Shown here one piece after another: positions 56,094 through 64,000 of a DNA stretch of 64,000 nt. A program made the position numbers and the translations under genes. The notes below the pieces were generated by a model. It did not search any database and was not told the origin of the DNA. It saw only the letters and a program-made list of their open reading frames with translations. Numbering within the stretch: position 1 is the stretch's first letter; the number at the start of each line of letters is the position of its first letter. Source of the stretch: Prolixibacter sp. NT017 (GTDB lineage Bacteria; Bacteroidota; Bacteroidia; Bacteroidales; Prolixibacteraceae); NCBI RefSeq assembly GCF_009617875.1, contig NZ_BLAV01000001.1:2170001-2234000 (forward strand). The letters run 5' to 3'.

Positions 56094-59000
56094 ATGATGA
56101 ATTATACGGAACTACAGGTGACTTCGAACTTTACCTTTCTGCGGGGAGGTTCGCATCCGGAGGAGCTGATTGAAAAGGCGGAAGAACTGGGCTATAAAGG
56201 GATTGCTATTACCGACCGCAATACCCTGGCGGGAATCGTTCGCGCTCATGCAGAAGCCCGGGGGAAACATATCCGGTTCATTCCCGCCTGCCGTCTCGAC
56301 TTGTTGGATGGACCGAGCCTTCTGGTTTATCCGACGAGCATTTCGGCTTACGCCCGTTTATCCGAACTTCTTTCAGTAGGAAACCTTCGTGCAGAAAAAG
56401 GGAAATGTCATCTGTACAAAGCCGATATCTTCCAATACACCCGGGATATGAAATTCATCGTGATACCGCCGGCATCGCTCAATGAGGATTTTGATTTCGA
56501 ACCGGAATTTGTCAAGGCGTTGGAAGAATATAAAGAAGCGCTGGGAAACGACTTGTATCTTGCAGCTAGTTTCACTTACACGGGGGATGATCAAAAGAGA
56601 TTGTTCCGCCTCTCCCAGCTGGAAGCCCGGTTCGGAATCCCGATGGTGGCAACCAACGATGTACATTACCATTCGCCGGAACGCAGGGAACTACAGGATA
56701 TTCTGACTTGCGTCCGGGAGAAATGCACCATCCACACGGCAGGTTTCCGGCTTCATCAAAATGCAGAACGATACCTGAAGCCTGTCGAAGAGATGCAGCG
56801 CCTTTTCCGGCAGTACCCCGAAGCCATAAAGCGCACCCAGGAAATAACCAATGCCTGTCGTTTTTCGCTGGATGAATTAAAATATCTCTATCCGGAAGAA
56901 ATTACCAGCGAGGGACGAACACCGATGGAAGAATTGGTTCACCTCACCTGGGAAGGAGCCAAAGAGCGTTTCGACGGAACGATTCCTGAGAAGATCAAGG
57001 AGACCATTGAAATGGAGCTGGAGTTTATCGGGCGGAAGGATTATGCCTCTTATTTTCTGACGGTATATGATTATGTGCGCGAAGCCAGATCCAGGAACAT
57101 CCTGTGCCAGGGACGCGGTTCAGCCGCTAACTCAGTCGTTTGCTATTGCCTGGGTATCACATCGGTGAATCCTTCCAAATTCAAGTTGCTGTTCGCCCGG
57201 TTTATGAGTGACGCGCGTAATGAGCCCCCCGATATCGATGTGGACTTCGAGCACGAGCGCCGGGAGGAAATTATGCAGTACATCTATGAAAAATACGGCC
57301 GCGACCGGGCCGGCATTGTCGCAACGGTAACGCAGGTACATTGGAAAGGAGCCGTACGGGATGTGGGAAAAGCCATGGGGCTCTCCACCGATGCCATCAA
57401 CGTTCTTTCCAAATCGGCACACGAGTTCACCGAAGATTGGTTCACGGGGAAAGCCATCCCCACCAATAGTTTTAACCACAATGATCCACACTTGCGAAAG
57501 GTGTTGGAGATAACCGACCAGTACATTGGCTTTCCGCGACAGTTGGGACAACATACAGGCGGATTTGTTATCACGCGGGGTAAGCTGCACGAGCTGTGCC
57601 CTATTCTGAATGCCCGCATGCAGGACCGTACCAACATTGAATGGAACAAAGACGATATCGAGGCACTGGGCTTCATGAAAGTAGATGTGCTGGCGTTGGG
57701 CATGCTGACCTGTATTCGCAAAGCATTCGACCTGGCGAAGCAACATTACGATTTGGATCTGACGTTGGCCAACATTCCACAGGACGATCCGAAGGTGTAC
57801 GAAATGATTGGCCATGCCGATACACTTGGTGTATTCCAGATTGAAAGCCGGGCGCAGATGTCCATGCTTCCCCGGTTGAAACCGCGTAATTTCTATGACC
57901 TCGTCATCGAAGTGGCCATCGTCAGGCCCGGTCCGATACAAGGCGACATGGTGCATCCCTATTTAAAACGACGAAATGGTGAGGAACCTGTAGAATATCC
58001 ATCGAAAGAGCTGGAAGGTATCCTGGGAAGAACGTTGGGTGTTCCGCTATTCCAGGAACAGGCGATGGAAATAGCCATTGTTGCAGCCGGTTTTACTCCC
58101 GACGAGGCCGATGGTTTGCGCAGAGCCATGGCCACATTTAAAGCCAAAGGTAAAGTGAGCCGTTATCGCGAAAAACTCATCAATGGCATGATAAAGAACG
58201 GCTATACCCTCGAATTTGCCAACCGCGTATTCAAGCAAATTGAAGGCTTCGGAAGTTACGGTTTCCCGGAAAGTCACGCAGCCAGCTTTGCGTTGTTGGT
58301 GTATGTGTCCTCCTGGCTCAAGTGCTATTACCCCGACGTATTCGCCACCGCACTGCTCAACAGCCAGCCGATGGGCTTCTACCGGCCGGCACAGATTGTG
58401 ATGGATGCCCGCAAGCACGGCGTAAAGGTAAGACCGGTGGATATCAATCATTCGGATTGGGACAATACACTGGAAGAGCAATCAGGACAATACCGTACGG
58501 TCCGGCTGGGATTCCGTCAGGTGAAAGGCTTACACGAAGACGATATGCAGGCACTTGTATCCGGAAGACACATTCCCTACCAAAACGTCAACGATTTGAT
58601 GAATGCAGATGTCCCGCCATCCGCATTGGAAAGGCTTGCCGATGCTGACGCTTTCCGCTCCATTGGACTCGACCGGAGGCAGGCATTGTGGGAAGTTTCG
58701 GCCCTGCATGACCATCCCACCGGGGTATTTAAAGGAACACCTTCGCAAAGCACCGAAGAGGACGCTACAGAACTGCCCCGTATGACACTCGGAGAACACG
58801 TAATGCAGGATTATGCCAGCACCTCGCTTTCGCTGAAAGCCCATCCGGTCAGTTTTCTTCGGCGAAAGCTAAATGAATTGCAGGTTACGCCTACGGCAGG
58901 ATTAAGCTCGATGAAGAACGGGCAATTGGTGAAAGTTTGTGGTTTGATCACTGTCCGGCAACGTCCCGGTACAGCCAAAGGCGTGCTGTTTATCACCATC

Positions 59001-59285
59001 GAAGATGAAACCGGATTTGCCAACCTCGTTGTCTGGTCGAAAACATTCGAGAAATACCGCAAACAGATTCTTCAATCCCGGCTGCTTATGGTGTCAGGGA
59101 AACTACAGATCGAAGGTGAAGTCATCCATGTGGTGGTCAACACTTGCTATAACCTGAATGAATTGATGAGTCTGGACACCGAGGGACGCGATATCGGATC
59201 GGTTCATAAGCGGATATCAACAAAAGAAGCTCCTCCCGGAAAGGCTATCCAGGGACAACTTTTCCCGTCAAGAGATTTCAAGTAG
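56094..59285 (+). CDS. dnaE2: error-prone DNA polymerase DnaE2 (ImuC)
   Basis: A 1063-residue C-family polymerase of DnaE2 length. PHP domain (~1-240: NFTFLRGGSHPEELIEKAE, GIAITDRNTLAGIVRAHAE), then LCQGRGSAANSVVCYCLGI, the catalytic PDIDVDFEHERREE at ~379-392, KVDVLALGMLTCIRKAF, RPGPIQGDMVHPYLKRR, GFGSYGFPESHAASFALLVY and an OB-fold at ~950-1030 (CGLITVRQRPGTAKGVLF, IEDETGFANLVVWSKTFEKY). It performs translesion synthesis and generates mutations during SOS. The start ATG at 56094 (or 56097) follows imuB by 12 bp. All three genes form a damage-inducible mutasome. Confidence 0.95.
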   Translation: MMNYTELQVTSNFTFLRGGSHPEELIEKAEELGYKGIAITDRNTLAGIVRAHAEARGKHIRFIPACRLDLLDGPSLLVYPTSISAYARLSELLSVGNLRAEKGKCHLYKADIFQYTRDMKFIVIPPASLNEDFDFEPEFVKALEEYKEALGNDLYLAASFTYTGDDQKRLFRLSQLEARFGIPMVATNDVHYHSPERRELQDILTCVREKCTIHTAGFRLHQNAERYLKPVEEMQRLFRQYPEAIKRTQEITNACRFSLDELKYLYPEEITSEGRTPMEELVHLTWEGAKERFDGTIPEKIKETIEMELEFIGRKDYASYFLTVYDYVREARSRNILCQGRGSAANSVVCYCLGITSVNPSKFKLLFARFMSDARNEPPDIDVDFEHERREEIMQYIYEKYGRDRAGIVATVTQVHWKGAVRDVGKAMGLSTDAINVLSKSAHEFTEDWFTGKAIPTNSFNHNDPHLRKVLEITDQYIGFPRQLGQHTGGFVITRGKLHELCPILNARMQDRTNIEWNKDDIEALGFMKVDVLALGMLTCIRKAFDLAKQHYDLDLTLANIPQDDPKVYEMIGHADTLGVFQIESRAQMSMLPRLKPRNFYDLVIEVAIVRPGPIQGDMVHPYLKRRNGEEPVEYPSKELEGILGRTLGVPLFQEQAMEIAIVAAGFTPDEADGLRRAMATFKAKGKVSRYREKLINGMIKNGYTLEFANRVFKQIEGFGSYGFPESHAASFALLVYVSSWLKCYYPDVFATALLNSQPMGFYRPAQIVMDARKHGVKVRPVDINHSDWDNTLEEQSGQYRTVRLGFRQVKGLHEDDMQALVSGRHIPYQNVNDLMNADVPPSALERLADADAFRSIGLDRRQALWEVSALHDHPTGVFKGTPSQSTEEDATELPRMTLGEHVMQDYASTSLSLKAHPVSFLRRKLNELQVTPTAGLSSMKNGQLVKVCGLITVRQRPGTAKGVLFITIEDETGFANLVVWSKTFEKYRKQILQSRLLMVSGKLQIEGEVIHVVVNTCYNLNELMSLDTEGRDIGSVHKRISTKEAPPGKAIQGQLFPSRDFK

Positions 59286-59308
59286 TATTTAGAGACAACT
59301 AAACTTTA

Positions 59309-59881
59309 TTAAAGCTTTGCCCTCACCCGACTTAACGTCTCCTGGGAGATTCCTATCAACGATGCCAGATCCTTCAGTTTGATCCGTTGCAACACCTCCG
59401 GGTGATTCTCCATGAAGAACCGGTATTTATCGTCGGCAGTCATTTGCTTGTAGTTTTTCATGAAATAGTTCAGACTGGCCAGGTAATGTCTCAGCAATAC
59501 AACATGGTACTTCTGATAAGGCGGATGGTTCAACAGTTCCATTTCATCTTCATAGGTAATGGAACAGACGATGGAGTCTTCGTAAACCTCCAGATAGTCG
59601 AATGCCGGTTCCTGCTCAAAATAACTATAGTGCGACGTTGCCCACTGATGGTCGATATAAAACCATTTGGTTACCTCCACCCCATCGATGATCATATATT
59701 GCCGAATCGTTCCGGAGTTAATGAACCAGAGTTTGTTGCAAATACGGCCCTCCTTTAACAGAATTTGCCCTTTCTTCAATTCTTCAACTTTGAATTTCTC
59801 AAGGATAGCTGATTCCGTATTATCATCCAGTGAGGCAACGTTCCGGATGGTGTCGATTAGTTTACTCATTTCGGGGTTCAT
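59309..59881 (-). CDS. Crp/Fnr-family transcriptional regulator, paralogue A
   Basis: A 190-residue regulator: N-terminal cyclic-nucleotide-binding-type beta-barrel (FKVEELKKGQILLKEGRICNKLWFINSG, TIRQYMIIDGVEVTKWFYI) and an abbreviated HTH (LKDLASLIGISQETLSRVRAKL) that ends right after the recognition helix. The cAMP pocket residues of CRP are not evident, so the effector is unknown; no FNR-type Cys cluster is seen. It is divergently arranged with the closely similar paralogue at 60023, probably an inverted duplication. The stop is 24 bp from the dnaE2 stop. The TACCGG repeats in the 141-bp spacer could be its binding sites. Confidence 0.9.
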   Translation of the reverse strand: MNPEMSKLIDTIRNVASLDDNTESAILEKFKVEELKKGQILLKEGRICNKLWFINSGTIRQYMIIDGVEVTKWFYIDHQWATSHYSYFEQEPAFDYLEVYEDSIVCSITYEDEMELLNHPPYQKYHVVLLRHYLASLNYFMKNYKQMTADDKYRFFMENHPEVLQRIKLKDLASLIGISQETLSRVRAKL

Positions 59882-59998
59882 ACCGGCAATTTACAAAATA
59901 CCGGTATGTATTTTTGCGTATCCTCCGTTGCAATCAGCTACCTTTTCATTTTTGTTCCCGATTTAAATACTTTTGAAAACAGATATCGATAACCGGCA
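59881..59998. promoter_or_regulatory. shared control region of two Crp/Fnr genes
   Basis: TACCGG occurs at 59881-59886 and 59899-59904 (also part of ATACCGGTAT) and TAACCGGCA at 59990-59998. A plus-strand -7 box TACTTTTG (59968-59975) is an exact match for the gene at 60023. A minus-strand TATTTTG near 59899-59893 may be the -7 box of the other gene. Confidence 0.45.
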
Positions 59999-60022
59999 TT
60001 TTAAAGGCAACCAACAGGAACA

Positions 60023-60586
60023 ATGAAAGAACTCATCCGATTCATCAACCAATACCAGGAACTGGACCCGGAAACTGAGGAAGCCATTCAAAATGCTTTC
60101 GTGAAAGAAACCTACCGGAAGAATGAATTTCTTCTCGAAGAAGGAAAGGTATGTTCCAAAATCTGCTTTATCTCTTCCGGACTGGTGCGACGCTTTTCCA
60201 TCAACGACGGTGTTGAATTGACCAAATGGCTCTATTATGACACCCACTGGGTCGCTTCGTTGTTCAGCTATTTCAGGCAGGAACCTTCGGTTGAATTCCT
60301 GCAGGCATGTGAAGAAACAATCATTTATTCCCTGTCATATAAAAACGAACAAAAGCTGCTGAAGCACCCCTTATTCTTAGCCTTTCATGTCAAATTCCTC
60401 CGAATTTCAATCGCCGCTTTTGATGAATTTCATTTCGTGTTTGGTTCCATGTCGGCCCAGGCAAAATATCGCTACATACTGGAGAAGTTCCCATTGATGA
60501 TCCAAAAAGCCAAACAAAAGCATATCGCCTCACTTATGAATGTCAGCCAGGAGACGCTGAGCCGGATAAGGGCCTCCATTAATTGA
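60023..60586 (+). CDS. Crp/Fnr-family transcriptional regulator, paralogue B
   Basis: A 187-residue paralogue of the gene at 59309. Matching blocks: KNEFLLEEGKVCSKICFISSGLVRRFSI, DGVELTKWLYYDTHWVAS, EQKLLKHPLFLAFHVKFLRIS and the short HTH KHIASLMNVSQETLSRIRASIN. The HTH is as truncated as that of paralogue A, so they share the same DNA-recognition style. No cysteine cluster is present. It is transcribed away from paralogue A from a -7 box at 59968-59975. The next gene (lpxA-like) begins 66 bp downstream on the same strand and may be co-regulated. Confidence 0.9.
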   Translation: MKELIRFINQYQELDPETEEAIQNAFVKETYRKNEFLLEEGKVCSKICFISSGLVRRFSINDGVELTKWLYYDTHWVASLFSYFRQEPSVEFLQACEETIIYSLSYKNEQKLLKHPLFLAFHVKFLRISIAAFDEFHFVFGSMSAQAKYRYILEKFPLMIQKAKQKHIASLMNVSQETLSRIRASIN

Positions 60587-60652
60587 CCTGAGATCAAGAA
60601 AATTAAGATGCATTCATGCCACCTTTGCTCTTATTAACGCAAATAAAGAGCA

Positions 60653-61432
60653 ATGATTTCAACGAATGCAACCATCGGTAAAAAAAGCATCATCGGTAAA
60701 AATGTCACGATAGGTAATTACACAACTATTGAGGATGATGTGATAATCGGCGACCATACCATCATCGAAAACAATGTATCCATCCTGAATGGTGCCAGAA
60801 TCGGGCAGCATTGTCACATTCACTCCGGGGCTGTATTAGCAGGCCTGCCGCAAGACATGAAATACAAGGGAGAATATACCACCGTAGAGATCGGCGACCG
60901 GAATATTATCCGGGAATCGGTAACCATCAACAAAGGCACAAATACCAAGAAAGTGACACGAATCGGGCACAACAACATGATAATGGCCAATGCCCACATC
61001 GGTCACGACTGTGAAATCGGAAACCATTGCATCATCGGATTTAGCGTGGGAATGGCAGGAGAAGTAATTGTGGATGACTTTGCCAACATCAGCGGGCTAA
61101 CCGGAATTCACCAGTTTTCGAAAATCGGTGAACACTGCATGGTCAGCGGACTGAGCAAGGTCAACAAGGATATTCCTCCTTACATCATCGCGGCCCGGGA
61201 ACCACTTTACTACGCTGGCATCAATCTGGTCGGCTTAAAACGAAAGGGATTTACATTGGCTAAACTGGATGAGCTAAAAGAAATTTACCGAATTATTTTT
61301 CAGCAAAAACGGAATACTTCTTATGCGATTAGCTTTATCGAAAACAATTTCAAGCAGACCGTAGAAAGGGATAAGATTCTGGATTTCATCAGGCAATCAG
61401 AAAGAGGAATCATCAAAGGATACCACGAATAA
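60653..61432 (+). CDS. lpxA: UDP-N-acetylglucosamine O-acyltransferase-like protein
   Basis: A 259-residue left-handed parallel beta-helix protein. About ten imperfect hexapeptide turns (IGKNVTIGNYTTIEDDVIIGD, IENNVSILNGARIGQHC) fold as the LpxA prism. The catalytic His aligns with His ~118 in MANAHIGHDCEIG. QFSKIGEHCMVSGLSKVNKD and AREPLYYAGINLVGLKRKGFT are LpxA features, and the C-terminal helical cap (~205-259) is intact. It catalyses the first step of lipid A synthesis. The main lpxA of Bacteroidota usually lies with lpxD/lpxC; this copy sits next to a Crp/Fnr gene instead and could be a paralogue or the sole copy. Confidence 0.85.
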   Translation: MISTNATIGKKSIIGKNVTIGNYTTIEDDVIIGDHTIIENNVSILNGARIGQHCHIHSGAVLAGLPQDMKYKGEYTTVEIGDRNIIRESVTINKGTNTKKVTRIGHNNMIMANAHIGHDCEIGNHCIIGFSVGMAGEVIVDDFANISGLTGIHQFSKIGEHCMVSGLSKVNKDIPPYIIAAREPLYYAGINLVGLKRKGFTLAKLDELKEIYRIIFQQKRNTSYAISFIENNFKQTVERDKILDFIRQSERGIIKGYHE

Positions 61433-61533
61433 AACAAATGTCTGTCGTGAAGAGCTGAACGCCTCAGAAACCTTAAATTACCATTAGCCACAAACACCGC
61501 AATTTAATTAACATATGTTCTACCCGAATTCCT

Positions 61534-61541
61534 TACATTTG
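61534..61541 (+). promoter_or_regulatory. -7 box of the AsmA-family gene
   Basis: TACATTTG is an exact match 82 bp before the ATG at 61623. The 190-bp spacer after lpxA shows no terminator. Confidence 0.45.
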
Positions 61542-61622
61542 TAGTAAGTCGTTCAAAAAACACATGATTGTTAATCGAATTGATTGATTTACCTATCGTC
61601 ATCTGCCTAACCTCGTCCCAAT

Positions 61623-64000
61623 ATGAAAAAGGCCGGTAAGATTTTTTTATATACGTTGCTTTCGATCTTTCTGTTCGTCATCCTGCTGGTTGTTGTGGCC
61701 GGGTTGGCCCAGAATCGAATCGTTAGATTGGCTTTGGATCAGGTCAGTAAAACGACCGATATTCCCATCCAGGTTGGAGATATCCAGTTCTCCCTGATTC
61801 AACGATTTCCGTTAGCTACCCTCGAGTGTAAAAATCTGTTGATTAGCTCCCCCGATACACTGGAAAATTCCCGGGATACCTTGCTCAATGCTGGAAACCT
61901 GTATGTTTCGTTCGAGGTGAAACCTCTGTTGAAAGGTATTTTCGAGGTAAAAAAGGTGGAAATACAAAACGCTGATGCATTCTACCGGGTGGATAGTCTG
62001 GGAAAGAGCAATTATGATTTTCTGATAGACACCACTCAAACAGAAGCAATCGATACATCGTCCAATTCTATTTACCTGAATGTTGAAACTCTTCAACTTC
62101 AAAATGTAAGATGCCATTACCGTGATGACCATCTGAAAGCCGGGGGCAACCTGCTGGTGAATGAATTGAACTTATCAGGATTGATTGACAATCAGCAGTA
62201 TTCAGGACAAATTACCGGATTGGCCCACCTGACGAACGGTTATGCTCGGGAAACCCGGCTAGAGCGAATGAAGAGCGCATCCATTCAATTCAATATGAAC
62301 TACAAGGATGACACGCTGACTGTTCAGCAGGCCGACATCGATGTGGATGATAACGCGCAAATGGCGTTGAAAGGCTATATCAACATCAGCAAAAGCCTGA
62401 TGGCCGACCTGGCTGTTCAGGCCCGGAATGTGAATATCGCAGGATTGACTCAATATTTGCCTTCCAACTATTTAAAAGAATATGGTATTCAGGAACCGGG
62501 TGGAAAACTCAATTTGGATGCCCATGTCACCGGCAACTTAACCGACTCCGTCCAACTGCCGCATGTCGATGCCACCCTCCAACTTTACAACGGGCGGGTG
62601 CAATACGGCGAATACCCGGAGATAAACAACATTGCGTTGAATGCGAATGTAACCAACGGATCGGCAAACAATAACCGGACAACCCGGCTGAACATCCATT
62701 CTCTCAGTTTCCGGGCCGCCAACAGCGCAGCCAGTCTCACGGGTACGGTTGAAAACCTGGAGCGCCTGTCCTATTCCTTCCACTCGAAGCTGGACCTTGC
62801 GATGAGCGACTGGAAACCTTTTATACCGGACTCGATCGTTCAGGGAATCGACGGAAATGTTCGGGCCAGTCTTTCGAGTCACGGCACATTGCCCGATTCC
62901 TTAACCGCCCCGTTTATCAACTCGGTTGCGGCCAACACCACACTTGATCTGCAGGCTTCCAATGTCAATGTAGCGGTTGACAGCCTGTTGTCGGTTCGAA
63001 ATCTGATCGGCAGGTTGCACTACCAACCAGGGAGCCTGCGGTTGGACAGCTTGTCCGCACAGGTTCCTGCTTATCATCTGAAATTGAAATATCTGGACCT
63101 GAATTCCGATATAACAGGTGAGTTCACCCAACCCGACAGCCTTCAACTGGCCATTCATCAATTGCATTTGCAAACAGACAGCAGCGATGTTCAACTGCAA
63201 GGTACCCTGAGTAATCCAATGAAACCGGATTATTCGCTCGATGGAAAGCTCAGGCTGAACCTGGCCGAAGTGTATTCGATGTTGCCCGATTCACTGGCCA
63301 ACGGATTGTCCGGAACGGTTTCGGCGAACATTCATTCGGCAGCCAAACTCAACCTGGATTCCATCACCAGCCAGCTCAATGATGTACTTTTTGACCGCAG
63401 CAACTTTTCACTGGCCCTCGGAAATGTTATCGTTGATATGCCCGATTCGTTGATGTGTGTTCAAAGCCTGTCGGGAAACTTGAACTATAAAAACGACACC
63501 CTGAGGATTGGTCAACTAAACGGGAAATACCTGGGATTAAATTTTGGAGCACAAGCCACAACGGTTTCAAATATCTATACGGCAGCCATCCTGAATACCC
63601 CAAAAGAATTAACTGTTCACGGAGATTTCCGTGTCGATTCGCTCGATTACGCTTTAATCGACAGCTTCCTGAAGAGCGATTCACTCAATGCATCTTCAAC
63701 GCAACCGGAACAGCCTGCCGACACCATGAAGTTTACCTACAAGGTGAATGGTACCTTTCATGCCAACCAGTTAAAATACGGAACGAACCTGTTCACCAAC
63801 GTCGACACCAAATTCCTGGTGAAGGAAAACTACTATGTCCTCGACAGCATGGCCATGGATGCCTACAGCGGCAGAGCGTTGACTTCCCTGAAAATTGAGT
63901 TGAATCCGGACGGCGAAATGGATATGTACTTCAAGACCAACGTCGACCAGATGAATGTTTCGCAAATGGCCGACGGACTGCACAACTATATCCAGATTGA
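61623..64000 (+). CDS. AsmA-family/translocation module-type protein (3' end cut by window)
   Basis: The frame from the ATG at 61623 is open to the right edge (at least 792 residues). It starts with a membrane anchor (KKAGKIFLYTLLSIFLFVILLVVVAGLAQNRI) followed by VRLALDQVSKTTDIPIQVGDIQFSL, typical of AsmA/TamB-like proteins. The rest is long antiparallel beta strands with repeated D-S-L/L-D-L patterns (e.g. VKKVEIQNADAFYRVDS, TLQLQNVRCHYRDDHL, ANNTASLTGTVENL-type blocks). AsmA-like proteins bridge inner and outer membranes and move phospholipids; the details for this one are unknown. The gene follows a -7 box and is independent of lpxA. Confidence 0.8.
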   Translation, partial: MKKAGKIFLYTLLSIFLFVILLVVVAGLAQNRIVRLALDQVSKTTDIPIQVGDIQFSLIQRFPLATLECKNLLISSPDTLENSRDTLLNAGNLYVSFEVKPLLKGIFEVKKVEIQNADAFYRVDSLGKSNYDFLIDTTQTEAIDTSSNSIYLNVETLQLQNVRCHYRDDHLKAGGNLLVNELNLSGLIDNQQYSGQITGLAHLTNGYARETRLERMKSASIQFNMNYKDDTLTVQQADIDVDDNAQMALKGYINISKSLMADLAVQARNVNIAGLTQYLPSNYLKEYGIQEPGGKLNLDAHVTGNLTDSVQLPHVDATLQLYNGRVQYGEYPEINNIALNANVTNGSANNNRTTRLNIHSLSFRAANSAASLTGTVENLERLSYSFHSKLDLAMSDWKPFIPDSIVQGIDGNVRASLSSHGTLPDSLTAPFINSVAANTTLDLQASNVNVAVDSLLSVRNLIGRLHYQPGSLRLDSLSAQVPAYHLKLKYLDLNSDITGEFTQPDSLQLAIHQLHLQTDSSDVQLQGTLSNPMKPDYSLDGKLRLNLAEVYSMLPDSLANGLSGTVSANIHSAAKLNLDSITSQLNDVLFDRSNFSLALGNVIVDMPDSLMCVQSLSGNLNYKNDTLRIGQLNGKYLGLNFGAQATTVSNIYTAAILNTPKELTVHGDFRVDSLDYALIDSFLKSDSLNASSTQPEQPADTMKFTYKVNGTFHANQLKYGTNLFTNVDTKFLVKENYYVLDSMAMDAYSGRALTSLKIELNPDGEMDMYFKTNVDQMNVSQMADGLHNYIQI

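Noticed and set aside
61812..63983. Several minus-strand reading frames
   Set aside because: They are antisense shadows of the AsmA-family gene, which has a continuous frame to the right edge.
1..64000. tRNA and rRNA genes
   Set aside because: No cloverleaf-like sequence with a GGTTCGA-type T arm, and no rRNA stretch, was seen on either strand.

Overview
The window comes from a Bacteroidota chromosome, most likely a marine or sediment member of the Marinilabiliales/Prolixibacteraceae type (family placement is inference). Evidence for the phylum: a type IX secretion C-terminal sorting domain, SPOR and TonB-like domains, a BlaR1-TonB fusion, DUF1080 proteins, ECF sigma/anti-sigma/DUF4097 operon, many secreted proteins starting MKK, and many intergenic matches to the Bacteroidota promoter (-33 TTTG, about 19 bp, -7 TAnnTTTG) with few Shine-Dalgarno sequences. 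No rRNA, tRNA or CRISPR array was seen.

Layout. 1-2.5 kb is an AT-rich accessory stretch: a cut TPR plus cold-shock-domain protein and three small membrane proteins. 2.5-4.0 kb holds two pieces of a decayed REP-associated transposase, each touching a REP-like palindrome, on either side of two small genes, and then a candidate small RNA. 4.2-7.0 kb holds a META-domain protein, a complete IS200/IS605-type element, an MscS channel and a hairpin-rich spacer with a 118-bp MITE-like unit. 7-10 kb encodes cysteate synthase (a step towards sulfonolipids) and a CPA-type antiporter. 10-17 kb has surface proteins, a VOC protein, two DUF1080 hydrolases, a TPR protein and a BlaI/BlaR1-TonB pair with palindromic operators. 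17-26 kb is housekeeping: an omega-amidase-like nitrilase, PlsC, a B3/4 protein, TatD, TcdA, an AOS-family PLP enzyme with a dipeptide epimerase, Tpx and ElbB.

26-37 kb is a carbohydrate-active region: a GH78-like rhamnosidase, an LRR protein, a split LysO exporter, a TPR histidine kinase, a CE1-like esterase and a six-hairpin glycosidase lipoprotein with a C-terminal CBM. A second small RNA with the same architecture as the first lies beside it. 37-47 kb: a hotdog thioesterase and an AddA/RecB-like helicase-nuclease; a tail-fibre-like repeat protein coupled to a T9SS cargo protein; a ten-unit 21/22-bp repeat array; a SPOR-domain barrel protein; an AlaX-like editing protein. 47-53 kb: the ECF/anti-sigma/DUF4097 operon, a GT2, a TlpA-like thioredoxin and a regulatory-domain protein.

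53-59 kb is a complete SOS mutasome, imuA-imuB-dnaE2, divergent from a LexA-like XRE-S24 regulator. The two share a 63-bp control region with a near-perfect 21-bp palindrome placed over both predicted start sites. 59-64 kb has two divergent Crp/Fnr paralogues, LpxA and the start of a long AsmA-family protein that runs off the window.

The least explained signals are the paired small RNAs, the 21/22-bp array, the transposase split by a REP-bounded cassette, and the mutasome switch.
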